Virus record (IMG/VR): IMGVR_UViG_3300035211_000214
Span: 1 to 20,379 of that record
Source: a virus
Direction: 5' to 3' (one strand)
Length of the DNA: 20,379 nucleotides
In this document: piece by piece, positions 1-6,999 of the stretch
Numbering within the stretch: the stretch's first letter is position 1
Layout of the letters: the number at the start of each line of letters is the position of its first letter
The notes under the pieces: generated by a model
The model's database searches: none
The model's input: the letters and a program-made list of their open reading frames with translations, nothing else
Told to the model about the DNA's origin: nothing
Program-made: the position numbers and the translations under genes

Positions 1-168
1 GTATTTTTTATAGAAACAAAAAGACCTGGGGGAAAATTAAGAAAGCTTCAGGAAAAATTTATTAAGGATTTAAAAGCTAGAGGGCAGACAGTATATGTCC
101 TTTATGATAAGCTGGAAGTAGATAAATTTTTAGACTATGTAAAGGAGTGTGATAAGAATGAAGGCTAA
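1..168 (+). CDS. VRR-NUC domain nuclease, C-terminal part (truncated by window edge)
   Basis: The first frame is open from base 1 to a TAA at 166-168 and encodes the last 55 residues of a protein whose start lies outside the window. The peptide begins with FIETKRPGGKLRKLQ, which fits the VRR-NUC fold: the I-E-x-K active-site strand, the glycine turn and the following helix, then a strand (QTVYVLYD) and a closing helix. VRR-NUC proteins are PD-(D/E)XK-type nucleases. In phages they commonly sit next to an SNF2-type helicase, as here, and are thought to process replication or recombination intermediates. The gene overlaps the next one by 11 bases, so the two are translationally coupled. Only the C-terminal half of the domain can be seen, so the upstream active-site acidic residue cannot be checked. 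Confidence 0.8.
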   Translation, partial: VFFIETKRPGGKLRKLQEKFIKDLKARGQTVYVLYDKLEVDKFLDYVKECDKNEG

Positions 169-361
169 AAAGAAAAAAGTCCGGTGTACATATAATGTAA
201 GTTTGCCAAATGGTTGTCTTAGAACTGGTTTAGTATTCACTAAGATTATGCTGGATAAATTAGATCGCATGGATGACCTTAAAAAAGAAATTGCTTCAAA
301 TTGGGGTGTTGGTGTTTGGGATGTTAATATAACTGATTCGGAGGAAGAGGATGTTACTTAA
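158..361 (+). CDS. Small hypothetical protein between nuclease and helicase
   Basis: A 67-residue protein starting MKAKKKKVRC. I chose the ATG at 158 over the in-frame GTG at 149 because AAAGGAG at 141-147 is ten bases from the ATG but only one base from the GTG. The N-terminus is strongly basic and the C-terminus acidic (TDSEEEDVT). The middle (ASNWGVGVWDVNITD) looks like a small alpha/beta domain. I do not recognise the family. It overlaps the nuclease gene upstream and the helicase gene downstream by 11 bases each, so the three form a tightly coupled unit, and a helper role in DNA processing is a guess from position only. Confidence 0.7.
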   Translation: MKAKKKKVRCTYNVSLPNGCLRTGLVFTKIMLDKLDRMDDLKKEIASNWGVGVWDVNITDSEEEDVT

Positions 362-1658
362 TTACCAGAAAGCAGCAGTATTAAAACTTGTATCAAATTG
401 GCATTTTGGCCTTTTTTTTGATATGGGTTTGGGAAAGACTTTAATAGTCCTGGAAGCACTTTATAGACTTAAGTATTTAAAATGCATTGATAAGGTTCTT
501 ATAATAGCACCTCCAAGAGTTGTAGAGCATGTTTGGCAGCAGGAGGCTGAAAAATTTGGTTATGATTTTACTTTTATAAAACTTAATGTCTCCCCAGCAA
601 AAAGGTTAGCACGCTTGAAGAAAAAAGCAGATATATACTTATTACCTACAGATTTAATAAAGTGGCTTGTAGATATAAAAATGGACGAAAAATTTAATTA
701 TGTAATTATAGATGAGGTGTCTATGTTTAAAAATTCTACTTCAAATAGATTTAAAGCAATGAAAAAAATGAGGCAGCATGTTGAACTTTTCTGGGGGCTT
801 ACAGGCACTCCTACGCCGAATGGGTTATCAAATATATGGCCGCTTATTTATCTTATTGACCAGGGGAAAAGACTTGGAAGGTATAAGAAGGATTTTCAAT
901 TTGCGTTTTTATCTCCTGAGATTCTTATGCACAACCGGGTAGTTAAATGGAAACTTAGAAAAGGTGCTGAGTCTAAGATATATACAGCTATAGCAGATAT
1001 ATGCATGTCAAATAGTCCGGAAGACTATTGCGAGTTACCAGACTTTCAAACAATTATATACAGCTGTTCATTTGATAATAAAACATTCAAAAATTACAGG
1101 CAGTTTATTAAGGATAATGTGGTTTTTTATCCTAATGGAGATTTAGTGGCTGCTAATCCAGGAGTCCTTGTAAATAAGCTCCAGCAGTTTACAAATGGCT
1201 GGACATACCTGGACACAAAAGCTGTTGAATTTCAGCATAACATTAAGATAGAAGCCCTTTTAGAGCTTTTAAATTCTGTTAAGGGAAATGTTTTAATATT
1301 TTATGTTTTTAAGACAGACCTGGACGCAATTTTAAAAAGTGTTCCTGGATCAGAAAAACTTAATGTTGATAGATGGAATAGAGGGGAACAAAAAATAGCC
1401 CTCCTGCATCCAGCATCAGGAGGACACGGCCTTAATTTACAGACAGGAGGGAATATATGTATATGGTTTTCGCCTACATGGAATTTAGAGCACTATATGC
1501 AGTCTGTTAAAAGGCTGCATAGAAGGGGGCAGAAAGAAAAAGTTTTGAATTATATAATAACCATGGATGAGTCAATTGATGTAAAGATTGTTCAAGCCTT
1601 AGAGCGAAAAAAATTAGGGCAGGATGAACTTTTATCTATGCTGCATGAAATTAGTTAA
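351..1658 (+). CDS. SNF2-family DEAD/DEAH-like helicase
   Basis: A 435-residue superfamily 2 ATPase of the compact phage SNF2 type. Visible motifs: Walker A MGLGKT (residues 25-30), motif Ia IIAPPRVVEHVW (about 51-62), a Walker B variant IIDEVS (about 119-124) in place of DEAH, motif III GLTGTPTPN, motif V ASGGHGLNLQ and motif VI SVKRLHRRGQ with its arginines. Both RecA-like lobes are therefore complete. Such proteins translocate on duplex DNA with ATP and in phages accompany a VRR-NUC nuclease and replication genes. The start ATG overlaps the preceding gene by 11 bases, with GAGGAAGAGG just upstream as ribosome binding site. The stop is followed at once by a strong hairpin terminator, so this is the last gene of the rightward DNA-metabolism module. 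Confidence 0.93.
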   Translation: MLLNYQKAAVLKLVSNWHFGLFFDMGLGKTLIVLEALYRLKYLKCIDKVLIIAPPRVVEHVWQQEAEKFGYDFTFIKLNVSPAKRLARLKKKADIYLLPTDLIKWLVDIKMDEKFNYVIIDEVSMFKNSTSNRFKAMKKMRQHVELFWGLTGTPTPNGLSNIWPLIYLIDQGKRLGRYKKDFQFAFLSPEILMHNRVVKWKLRKGAESKIYTAIADICMSNSPEDYCELPDFQTIIYSCSFDNKTFKNYRQFIKDNVVFYPNGDLVAANPGVLVNKLQQFTNGWTYLDTKAVEFQHNIKIEALLELLNSVKGNVLIFYVFKTDLDAILKSVPGSEKLNVDRWNRGEQKIALLHPASGGHGLNLQTGGNICIWFSPTWNLEHYMQSVKRLHRRGQKEKVLNYIITMDESIDVKIVQALERKKLGQDELLSMLHEIS

Positions 1659-1664
1659 AAAAAA

Positions 1665-1698
1665 AAAAATACTACCCTTCTAAGAGGGTAGTATTTTT
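1665..1698. terminator. Bidirectional intrinsic terminator between convergent genes
   Basis: A perfect 13-bp inverted repeat (AAAAATACTACCC at 1665-1677 and its complement at 1686-1698) with an 8-base loop. It is flanked by an A-run on the left and a T-run on the right, so it can end both the rightward helicase transcript and the leftward small-gene transcript. The stop codon of the minus-strand gene (1680-1682) lies in the loop. Confidence 0.9.
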
Positions 1699-1919
1699 CC
1701 TGTAAATTCAAGTCCAATATGCTCTAGCATTTGTGTGTCTGTCATGTAGCCATCTAAATTATCTCCAAACGTACCATTAAATTCGAGCTGGCCGTCTATA
1801 TACATAGTTAGACGACCCCATCTGTATCTGATATATACCTTTTTACCTTCAGCTGTTTTGCCTTCCCACTGCGAGGGGCAAGCTTCGCAGGTTTTACTTA
1901 ATGATATTATTTTAAGCAT
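1680..1919 (-). CDS. Hypothetical protein, 79 aa
   Basis: Last gene of the leftward cluster. Its ATG follows AGGAGGAATAAAG at normal spacing. The product has a CEAC motif near residue 12 and then a strand-rich stretch (KKVYIRYRWGRLTMYIDG) suggesting a small beta-sheet protein that could bind nucleic acid or a partner. I do not recognise the family with certainty. The C-terminus ILPS is encoded by the terminator hairpin itself, which is unusual but common in compact phage genomes. It lies 11 bases from the next gene upstream, so the pair are probably one transcript. Confidence 0.7.
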   Translation of the reverse strand: MLKIISLSKTCEACPSQWEGKTAEGKKVYIRYRWGRLTMYIDGQLEFNGTFGDNLDGYMTDTQMLEHIGLEFTGKILPS

Positions 1920-1930
1920 CTTTATTCCTC

Positions 1931-2476
1931 CTATATTACATATTTTACAAGTAGATTGCAGTTTCTACACTGTGGATTATTAAAGGTTTTACATATATCG
2001 CAAACATGTGTAATTTCAGCAGGAGTTAAATTTTTCTTAAAACTTTCTACGAATGACCGGGTTATTAAGGCATGTGGACCGTAGTGCTGCATGCACATTC
2101 TGATTTTATCTAAATTATTTAAGTGGTAATCAGAGTTAAAAAATTTTTCTTCATCATGGCAGCAGCAGCTACAATCTAAAATTCTGCATTTGACTTTATC
2201 ATCACAGGCACATTTTATCTTTTTGTTATTTCTATTTTTAATGCAAATACTTTTAAAAGCAGCATATTCAGTGCTTACTCTTCTTAAATCCCTTTGGTGA
2301 ACATGAATAATGCAGTTTTGTTTTACAATTATATCGCAGCCTTTACTTTTTAAAATTTTTACAAATTTTAAAAATACAGTATCCTGCATTTCTTTTTCAT
2401 AAAGGGCTGTGTTAATTTCAAAGACCTGGTAGTTAGTTTTTGTTTGCTGGTAGTAAAGCCTTGTTTTTGTTAACAT
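1931..2476 (-). CDS. Hypothetical cysteine-rich protein, likely zinc-binding
   Basis: A 181-residue protein with two cysteine clusters. The first (about residues 89-107) holds CACDDKVKC followed by CSCCCH. The second (about 158-172) holds CDIC and CRNC, spaced like a zinc ribbon. The N-terminal 80 residues are mixed helix and strand with no motif I recognise. Two metal sites are a reasonable inference, so DNA or RNA binding or a structural role is possible, but the function is unknown. The ATG at 2476 has GGAGGATTAATC upstream. Confidence 0.75.
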   Translation of the reverse strand: MLTKTRLYYQQTKTNYQVFEINTALYEKEMQDTVFLKFVKILKSKGCDIIVKQNCIIHVHQRDLRRVSTEYAAFKSICIKNRNNKKIKCACDDKVKCRILDCSCCCHDEEKFFNSDYHLNNLDKIRMCMQHYGPHALITRSFVESFKKNLTPAEITHVCDICKTFNNPQCRNCNLLVKYVI

Positions 2477-2478
2477 GA

Positions 2479-2661
2479 TTAATCCTCCTTATTTTTTGTT
2501 ACTATTAAAAAAACTGATGAAGAAAAGGTAACTATTCCTGAATATAGCATTAATTCATTGACTTCATATTGTGAAAATAATCTTAGTAGTATTAGTATTA
2601 TTGAAATAGTGAAACTTCCTAGCTGTAGGTATTTTATGTGTTTTCTCATTTCTTTTAGCAT
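2479..2661 (-). CDS. Small membrane protein, two predicted transmembrane helices
   Basis: A 60-residue protein with two hydrophobic segments (about residues 15-30 and 37-54) joined by a short polar turn, a basic N-terminus (MLKEMRKHIKY) and a charged tail (KNKED). That is a two-helix hairpin topology. The start is supported by GGAGAATTAATC before the ATG at 2661. Its stop codon runs into the ribosome binding site of the downstream gene. Holin-like or host-membrane modifying roles are possible, but no lysis gene is visible next to it, so I leave the function open. Confidence 0.7.
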   Translation of the reverse strand: MLKEMRKHIKYLQLGSFTISIILILLRLFSQYEVNELMLYSGIVTFSSSVFLIVTKNKED

Positions 2662-2673
2662 GATTAATTCTCC

Positions 2674-3474
2674 TTATATTTTATAAGTTTTATCTTTACC
2701 ATCTTTATTTATTAAGCAGCCTTTGACTTTTACAAGTCGGTCGCCTATTCTTCTGTAGTGCCCCCGTCTATAATGCTTACATTTAGGTGCGGATGTACGC
2801 GTTATTCCTGTGTGTTCCGGTTGACTTAGATATACAAAAGGAGCAGCATTTATCAAGTTGCTATTTTTAATTTTTTTATTTTTAGTCGGAGTATCATTTC
2901 TTGGTTTTATGCTGCGCTTTTTGTACTTGTATTGTGGTGTATTTAAAAAGACAGATAATTTGATTAATTCATCTACTACAAATTTATTTCTCATAGCTAC
3001 AGTACTCATTTTTTCAAAAGCTTCTTTTTCTATTCCTTCTATGCTGTCCCAAATATCTAAACCTTTGCAATTATGCATATATTTTGGGTGTTTTAAGCAA
3101 AGGTCTACATGTCTATTTTTATATTTTTTCTGTACAATAGATGCGTGTTCGCAGGTTTTCATAAGTGAACAATTATTATAAATTCGTGGATATCTAGTTG
3201 TGTCTAGTAATATAGGAATTATTTGGAGTTCATCAGCCCAGAAATGTATAAAAATATAATATATATTTTCAGCTGATTTTTTTACATATGCAATTACAAA
3301 AGCTATTTCTACTAAGTAATTATGCTCAAAGTATATATTGCTGGGTATTTCTACAGTTTGCAGTTTTTTTGCATTAGTTACTTTTACTTTTATTGCATCT
3401 TCAAAGTTTTCATAAATCCCTTCTTTTTTCTGAATTTCTAAGAATCTATTAATTGAAAGGCTATAGCTGTCCAT
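2674..3474 (-). CDS. Hypothetical Cys/His-containing protein with basic C-terminus
   Basis: A 266-residue protein. The N-terminal ~110 residues look like a folded alpha/beta domain. The middle holds well-spaced Cys and His residues (MKTCEHAS, then HVDLCLKHPKYMHNC) that could bind zinc. A lysine-rich linker at about 183-203 (KYKKRSIKPR and beyond) leads to a C-terminal module reading CKHYRRGHYRR followed by a VKVKGCLIN strand. This RRGH(W/Y)R pattern recurs at the end of uncharacterised phage and plasmid proteins as far as I recall, but I cannot name a function. The ATG at 3474 follows AGGAGGATTATTT. The upstream gap carries the first of the repeated hairpin units. Confidence 0.75.
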   Translation of the reverse strand: MDSYSLSINRFLEIQKKEGIYENFEDAIKVKVTNAKKLQTVEIPSNIYFEHNYLVEIAFVIAYVKKSAENIYYIFIHFWADELQIIPILLDTTRYPRIYNNCSLMKTCEHASIVQKKYKNRHVDLCLKHPKYMHNCKGLDIWDSIEGIEKEAFEKMSTVAMRNKFVVDELIKLSVFLNTPQYKYKKRSIKPRNDTPTKNKKIKNSNLINAAPFVYLSQPEHTGITRTSAPKCKHYRRGHYRRIGDRLVKVKGCLINKDGKDKTYKI

Positions 3475-3504
3475 AAATAATCCTCCTATCTTTTTTGGAA
3501 TAAA

Positions 3505-3533
3505 GGAAGAAGGGTTGTTATACCCATTCTTCC
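3505..3533 (-). repeat. Intergenic hairpin unit 1
   Basis: Read on the minus strand: stem GGAAGAA-t-GGG pairing with CCC-TTCTTCC around a TATAACAA loop. It is preceded by AACACC and followed by an A-rich spacer and ATAGGAGGATT of the next gene. First of at least seven such units. Confidence 0.8.
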
Positions 3534-3539
3534 TGGTGT

Positions 3540-4232
3540 TTATAAGTTTTTAATTTTTTCAATATCTTCATTGTGAAGTTCTTTTTTATTTTCATTTATC
3601 CATGATTCTATATTTGTAATTTTAGATATATAGGTGTGAGTTCCTGCATATTGATCCCATTCTTTTAATAAATAAATATCTTTATATTTACCTATTGATC
3701 CATGACAATTTAGACTTTGCCAAGACCAATTTTGACCATTGAAAGTATCTAATATTATCCAGTCTATTTCACCATCATTAAAATTTATATTGTCTTCATC
3801 GATATCATTTAGTTCTAAGGTTTTGTGATTAGGCCCATCCCAGTAGGTATAAACATAATTTGAATCATAAGTAGATAGACAGCAATATTCAAGACCGTTA
3901 TTATTATATAGCATGAAAGTTTCTTCTTCTTCTATTTCTTCATAACAGTTTACATAATTACATTCATTGTCAAGGTCTAATAAGTCGAATATTCTATTAA
4001 TTATGTCAACGCTGCTTGTATTTGTTTGGTATTCATTATCAATAATTATTAGGTATATTTTATTTATTATGTTTACTTCATTTTCTGTTAGCTCATTTTG
4101 TAGTTTAAAAGTATCGTTACAATCGCCAAAATATACAGCTTTGCTTATATCTTTTTTTGTAAGCAGTATGCAATTTGCATCGTCAGATAATTGTTTAGAT
4201 GTAACCACAATATAATTTTTTAAATTTTCCAT
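3540..4232 (-). CDS. Hypothetical acidic protein, 230 aa
   Basis: An acidic protein rich in Asp, Glu, Asn and Tyr, with aromatic stretches (YVYTYWDGPNHK, GQNWSWQSLNCHG, KEWDQYAGTHTY) of the kind found in small beta-sheet phage proteins. No catalytic motif, signal peptide or membrane segment is visible. The ATG at 4232 has AGGAGGATTT five bases upstream. It is one of seven leftward genes separated by hairpin units and may be an early host-takeover or inhibitor protein, an inference from size, charge and position only. Confidence 0.7.
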   Translation of the reverse strand: MENLKNYIVVTSKQLSDDANCILLTKKDISKAVYFGDCNDTFKLQNELTENEVNIINKIYLIIIDNEYQTNTSSVDIINRIFDLLDLDNECNYVNCYEEIEEEETFMLYNNNGLEYCCLSTYDSNYVYTYWDGPNHKTLELNDIDEDNINFNDGEIDWIILDTFNGQNWSWQSLNCHGSIGKYKDIYLLKEWDQYAGTHTYISKITNIESWINENKKELHNEDIEKIKNL

Positions 4233-4253
4233 AAATCCTCCTATTGCGTTTTA

Positions 4254-4304
4254 AGTCCGCCGACTATTAGATAAAGGAAGAAAGGCTATTATACCCATTC
4301 TTCC
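4254..4304 (-). repeat. Intergenic hairpin unit 2 (double hairpin form)
   Basis: Minus strand: stem GGAAGAA pairing with TTCTTCC (4276-4304), nearly identical to unit 1, followed by a second short hairpin AGTC-GGCG-GACT (4265-4254) and then the AATAGGAGGATTTAT of the next gene. The first stem lies inside the last codons of the upstream gene, which ends EEWV. Unit 5 has the same second hairpin with paired base changes. Confidence 0.78.
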
Positions 4305-4834
4305 TGGTGTTTTATTTGTTCAGTTTCTTCAAAATCTACACTTATATTTTTTCCTTCTTCTGTTCTAAATATTAGCTGCCCGCAATTCTGGTCTATAGTT
4401 AGTAGGTTGCAATTGTAGTACTTTGTGTCAATTTCAACAGTGAATAGATTTTTGTTTTCTTCAATTAAATCAAATATATCACTTACTCTTAAAAATTCTG
4501 TATCCCTGTAGTAATTGAGATATTTGACTTCACCTGTTAATAGTCTTTCAAAGTCTTCAATTACTTTGTCATTGTATTGTTCTTTTATTATGTAATACCT
4601 GTAATTGTGCTCATCTTCTAAGTATGCATAGTTGTTAGTGTCAAACTTGTGTAGTATGCAGCAATTTTGGTACAGCTCTTCTAAAAGCCACATAGTATCG
4701 AGTTTACCAGCTTTATTAAAAAGCGGATCGCCTTGCTTATTGTTATATGCTGTAAATTGCAACATATCAAGACCATTTTCGTCCTTTACTTCTTTGCATT
4801 CAATACCATTTAATTTAATTTCCATTCCTATCAT
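4289..4834 (-). CDS. Hypothetical protein, 181 aa
   Basis: A soluble, acidic 181-residue protein starting MIGMEIKLNG. GGAGGATTATATA supports the ATG at 4834, although the second ATG at 4825 is also possible. Pattern of alternating hydrophobic strands (YAYLEDEHNYRYYIIKE, CGQLIFRTEEGKNISVDFEE) suggests a beta-rich fold. No motif recognised. The last four residues are encoded by the hairpin of intergenic unit 2, so that RNA structure and the protein C-terminus constrain each other. Confidence 0.7.
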   Translation of the reverse strand: MIGMEIKLNGIECKEVKDENGLDMLQFTAYNNKQGDPLFNKAGKLDTMWLLEELYQNCCILHKFDTNNYAYLEDEHNYRYYIIKEQYNDKVIEDFERLLTGEVKYLNYYRDTEFLRVSDIFDLIEENKNLFTVEIDTKYYNCNLLTIDQNCGQLIFRTEEGKNISVDFEETEQIKHQEEWV

Positions 4835-4865
4835 TATATAATCCTCCTATTTGTTTGAGATAGAA

Positions 4866-4893
4866 TAACTAGAGGCTTTTATACCTCTAGTTA
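4866..4893 (-). repeat. Intergenic hairpin unit 3
   Basis: Perfect 10-bp stem TAACTAGAGG/CCTCTAGTTA with an 8-base loop. On the minus strand it is preceded by TAACACC (the TAA is the stop of the upstream gene) and followed by TCTATCTCAAACAAATAGGA. Confidence 0.85.
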
Positions 4894-4901
4894 TTTTGGT
4901 G

Positions 4902-5282
4902 TTACATTGTATGTTTCATCATATTTATTTTGCCTATAGTAGTAAAAAGTTTTTCTTTTATTTCTGCTATTATAATTGCTGTTAATTTAGTATTCATAGG
5001 TATAGATATCCAGTGATTTAGAATATTTATACAAGTTTCCTCTTTTACAAATTTTTTTATTCTACTAGGTTCAAAGTTTTCTAAACATTTAGTATTTTTT
5101 GAGATAGTTAATATTTCCAGTATTTCAATTGCATAGGTTTTACAAAAAGTTTTAGCATCTATATCTTTAATTGTTGATATAATGCTTTTGTGGTATAGTG
5201 TGCAGACATCAATTAGTTGTTTATTTTTGAAGTTATCTAAGTTTAGTATTATTTCATAGGCTATCATTTCATTTAAAGTCAT
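4902..5282 (-). CDS. Hypothetical protein, paralogue of the next gene
   Basis: A 126-residue helical protein starting MTLNEMIAYE. The frame is open to an upstream ATG at 5318, but that start lies before the ribosome binding site. ATAGGAGGATTAAAAGAT directly precedes the ATG at 5282, which I chose. The motif TFCKTYAIEILEIL and the C-terminal region CINILN followed by AEIKEKL match EFCKTYFHEMLEVL and CEKILN followed by EEIKEEL of the gene at 5352-5855, and the N-termini also align (LNEMIAYEIILNLDN with LDDLIANEVYSLLDN). The two are tandem duplicates that have diverged. Function unknown. Confidence 0.72.
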   Translation of the reverse strand: MTLNEMIAYEIILNLDNFKNKQLIDVCTLYHKSIISTIKDIDAKTFCKTYAIEILEILTISKNTKCLENFEPSRIKKFVKEETCINILNHWISIPMNTKLTAIIIAEIKEKLFTTIGKINMMKHTM

Positions 5283-5316
5283 ATCTTTTAATCCTCCTAT
5301 TTGTTTGAGATATAAC

Positions 5317-5342
5317 AACTAAAGGCTTTTATACCTCTAGTT
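5317..5342 (-). repeat. Intergenic hairpin unit 4
   Basis: Minus strand stem AACTAGAGG with CCTTTAGTT (9 pairs, one G-U) and loop TATAAAAG. Its flanks are nearly identical to unit 3: TAACACCAAAAT before, ATATCTCAAACAAATAGGAG after. Confidence 0.82.
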
Positions 5343-5351
5343 ATTTTGGTG

Positions 5352-5855
5352 TTATTCTTCAATATTATATTTTTCTTTCAGCTCTTCTTTAATTTCTTCT
5401 ATCGTATCTTTATTAAGTTCATTGTCCCAATTTTTTTGAATAGAATCACAGTTATTTAGAATTTTCTCACAAGTCTTTAATGCTATTAAAGAAGCAACAT
5501 TTTCTGTATTTTGTATATCTTTGTAAGGTGTGCCGAACTCTTCTTGATAGTCTTCTAAAACTTCCAACATTTCATGGAAATAGGTTTTACAAAATTCAGC
5601 TGCTTGGTATGTACCAATAATATAATAGTCTCTATTATACATTTCATATGCTAGTTCTGGTATTTCTACATCTACATGATTATCTAGCAAGCTATATACT
5701 TCATTTGCGATAAGGTCGTCGAGTTTAGGTTTTTCTGGTATATAGTCTTTTATTTCTGACATAATATCATTTGATATTGTATTAATATCCGTTTCACATA
5801 TGTCATAATGTGTAGCTTTTAATATAGCTTTGATTCTACCTTCTAATTTTTCCAT
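5352..5855 (-). CDS. Hypothetical protein, paralogue of the gene at 4902-5282
   Basis: A 167-residue acidic, mostly helical protein. AGGAGGATTT sits just before the ATG at 5855. Compared with its paralogue it has about 25 extra N-terminal residues and a longer middle (VDVEIPELAYEMYNRDYYII), so it is probably the more complete member. The shared core is an FCKTY-x2-E-x-LE-x-L helix. No enzymatic motif is visible. Duplication in a row of early small genes suggests arms-race type functions, but that is inference. Confidence 0.72.
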   Translation of the reverse strand: MEKLEGRIKAILKATHYDICETDINTISNDIMSEIKDYIPEKPKLDDLIANEVYSLLDNHVDVEIPELAYEMYNRDYYIIGTYQAAEFCKTYFHEMLEVLEDYQEEFGTPYKDIQNTENVASLIALKTCEKILNNCDSIQKNWDNELNKDTIEEIKEELKEKYNIEE

Positions 5856-5876
5856 AAATCCTCCTATTACGCTTTA

Positions 5877-5926
5877 AGCCCGTCGGCTATAAAATAGAAG
5901 CAAGGTAATATTTGACTATTACCCTG
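5877..5926 (-). repeat. Intergenic hairpin unit 5 (double hairpin form)
   Basis: Minus strand: stem CAGGGTAATA with TATTACCTTG (one G-U) and loop GTCAAA (5926-5901), followed by a short hairpin AGCC-GACG-GGCT (5888-5877) and AATAGGAGGATTTAT. The short hairpin corresponds to AGTC-GGCG-GACT in unit 2, with a U-A pair changed to C-G on both sides. Confidence 0.8.
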
Positions 5927-5940
5927 TTTCGGTGTTATTT

Positions 5941-6579
5941 TTATGTATGACTAGACCAATATGGGTTTATCTTAGGTCTTTTTTTCTCTTTGAATCTATT
6001 TGCATATCTTGCTTCATGCCAGTATAGGCCGCCATACATATTACTATCACTGTTATAAATCTTTGTAAAACCTATCATGTCAAAGTCGGGATATAAAGCG
6101 ATCTCTTTTAAAGTACTTTCATTTCTGATCCAGCATTGTATAATACTATTTAATAGCCTAAATTTAGAAGTTTTAACCTTTACTAATTTACTAAATATTC
6201 TATTATCAATATTTACTTTAACTAAAGGTTTTGTATTACATTTAATATAAGTTTTTTTTGTATTTCCCGCAATAAATGCAGCTATTTCACTTGTTTTGAT
6301 TTCGCAATAGTACCATTTTCCTCTAATGTTGTGATTTTCTGCATTGTAGTTGTTTTCTAGGAAATAGAAATTTAGAGCTGTTATATCTTTGTTACAATGT
6401 CTGATAGTAATAAAATTTTGAATATCCTGTTCAATAATATCCTTCATTAAGTTTTCACTAAATACTAGTATACTTTCTTTTTTATGATATCTGTCTTTTA
6501 ATTCTGTAAATACTGTTATTTTTATTAGTTCGTTATCCCTTTTTTCAAGTTTTATAAAGCCTTTTAATCCATTATTCAT
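5941..6579 (-). CDS. Hypothetical protein, 212 aa
   Basis: A basic protein starting MNNGLKGFIKLEK. The open frame extends to an ATG at 6615, but that start falls inside the intergenic hairpin. ATAGGAGGATTAAAAAC immediately precedes the ATG at 6579, so I use that. The sequence alternates strands and basic loops (GKWYYCEIKTSEIAAFIAG, NTKKTYIKCNTKPLVKVNID), and the C-terminus is rich in aromatic and basic residues (GGLYWHEARYANRFKEKKR). I recognise no family. A nucleic-acid contact is conceivable from the charge but unproven. Confidence 0.7.
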   Translation of the reverse strand: MNNGLKGFIKLEKRDNELIKITVFTELKDRYHKKESILVFSENLMKDIIEQDIQNFITIRHCNKDITALNFYFLENNYNAENHNIRGKWYYCEIKTSEIAAFIAGNTKKTYIKCNTKPLVKVNIDNRIFSKLVKVKTSKFRLLNSIIQCWIRNESTLKEIALYPDFDMIGFTKIYNSDSNMYGGLYWHEARYANRFKEKKRPKINPYWSSHT

Positions 6580-6612
6580 GTTTTTAATCCTCCTATTTTT
6601 TTTAAGATAGAA

Positions 6613-6640
6613 CATGTCTATTATTTTACTAATAGACTTG
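6613..6640 (-). repeat. Intergenic hairpin unit 6
   Basis: Minus strand stem CAAGTCTATTA with TAATAGACATG (8 contiguous pairs plus two outer pairs beyond a mismatch) and loop GTAAAA. It is preceded by TAACACCAAA and followed by TTCTATCTTAAAAAAAATAG and GAGGATT. Confidence 0.8.
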
Positions 6641-6647
6641 TTTGGTG

Positions 6648-6941
6648 TTATTTATTATTTAGTTTGTCTAATTGATTGAATAAATCAGGATTAAAGCATC
6701 TAAAACGAATACTTACACTAAGTCTTTCTTTATTACATACAAATAATTTTTCGTCATTGTTGTGCAATACATGCCAACAGTATATTTTATCGTTTTCTAA
6801 ATTATTATAAAACTCTGTATTTTCTATTTTTATATTATGTTTTTCTGTATATAAGTTGTAGAAAGGTGCTATTAATTTGTTATATTTCTCATTGTTTTTA
6901 GTATTTAATGCATAATTTAGATTGTTATAAATATCATTCAT
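6648..6941 (-). CDS. Hypothetical protein, 97 aa
   Basis: An Asn-, Tyr- and Lys-rich 97-residue protein (MNDIYNNLNYALNTKN). The ATG at 6941 is nine bases from GGAGG. The C-terminal half (DKIYCWHVLHNNDEKLFVCNKERLSVSIRFRCF) looks like two or three beta strands. Function unknown. Stop TAA is part of the TAACACC element of unit 6. Confidence 0.68.
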   Translation of the reverse strand: MNDIYNNLNYALNTKNNEKYNKLIAPFYNLYTEKHNIKIENTEFYNNLENDKIYCWHVLHNNDEKLFVCNKERLSVSIRFRCFNPDLFNQLDKLNNK

Positions 6942-6973
6942 TTAATAAATCCTCCTATTTTTTAAGATAGAAC

Positions 6974-6999
6974 AACTAAGAGCTGTTAAACTCTTAGTT
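6974..6999 (-). repeat. Intergenic hairpin unit 7
   Basis: Minus strand perfect 9-bp stem AACTAAGAG/CTCTTAGTT with loop TTTAACAG. It overlaps the stop codon of the 44-aa gene (6994-6996). The usual AACACC is here GACGCC. The 3' flank TTCTATCTTAAAAAATAGGA matches unit 6. Confidence 0.82.

Noticed and set aside
2858-3181. A 107-codon plus-strand frame
   Set aside because: Antisense to the 266-residue gene, which has a strong ribosome binding site. The hydrophobic product reflects complementary codons.
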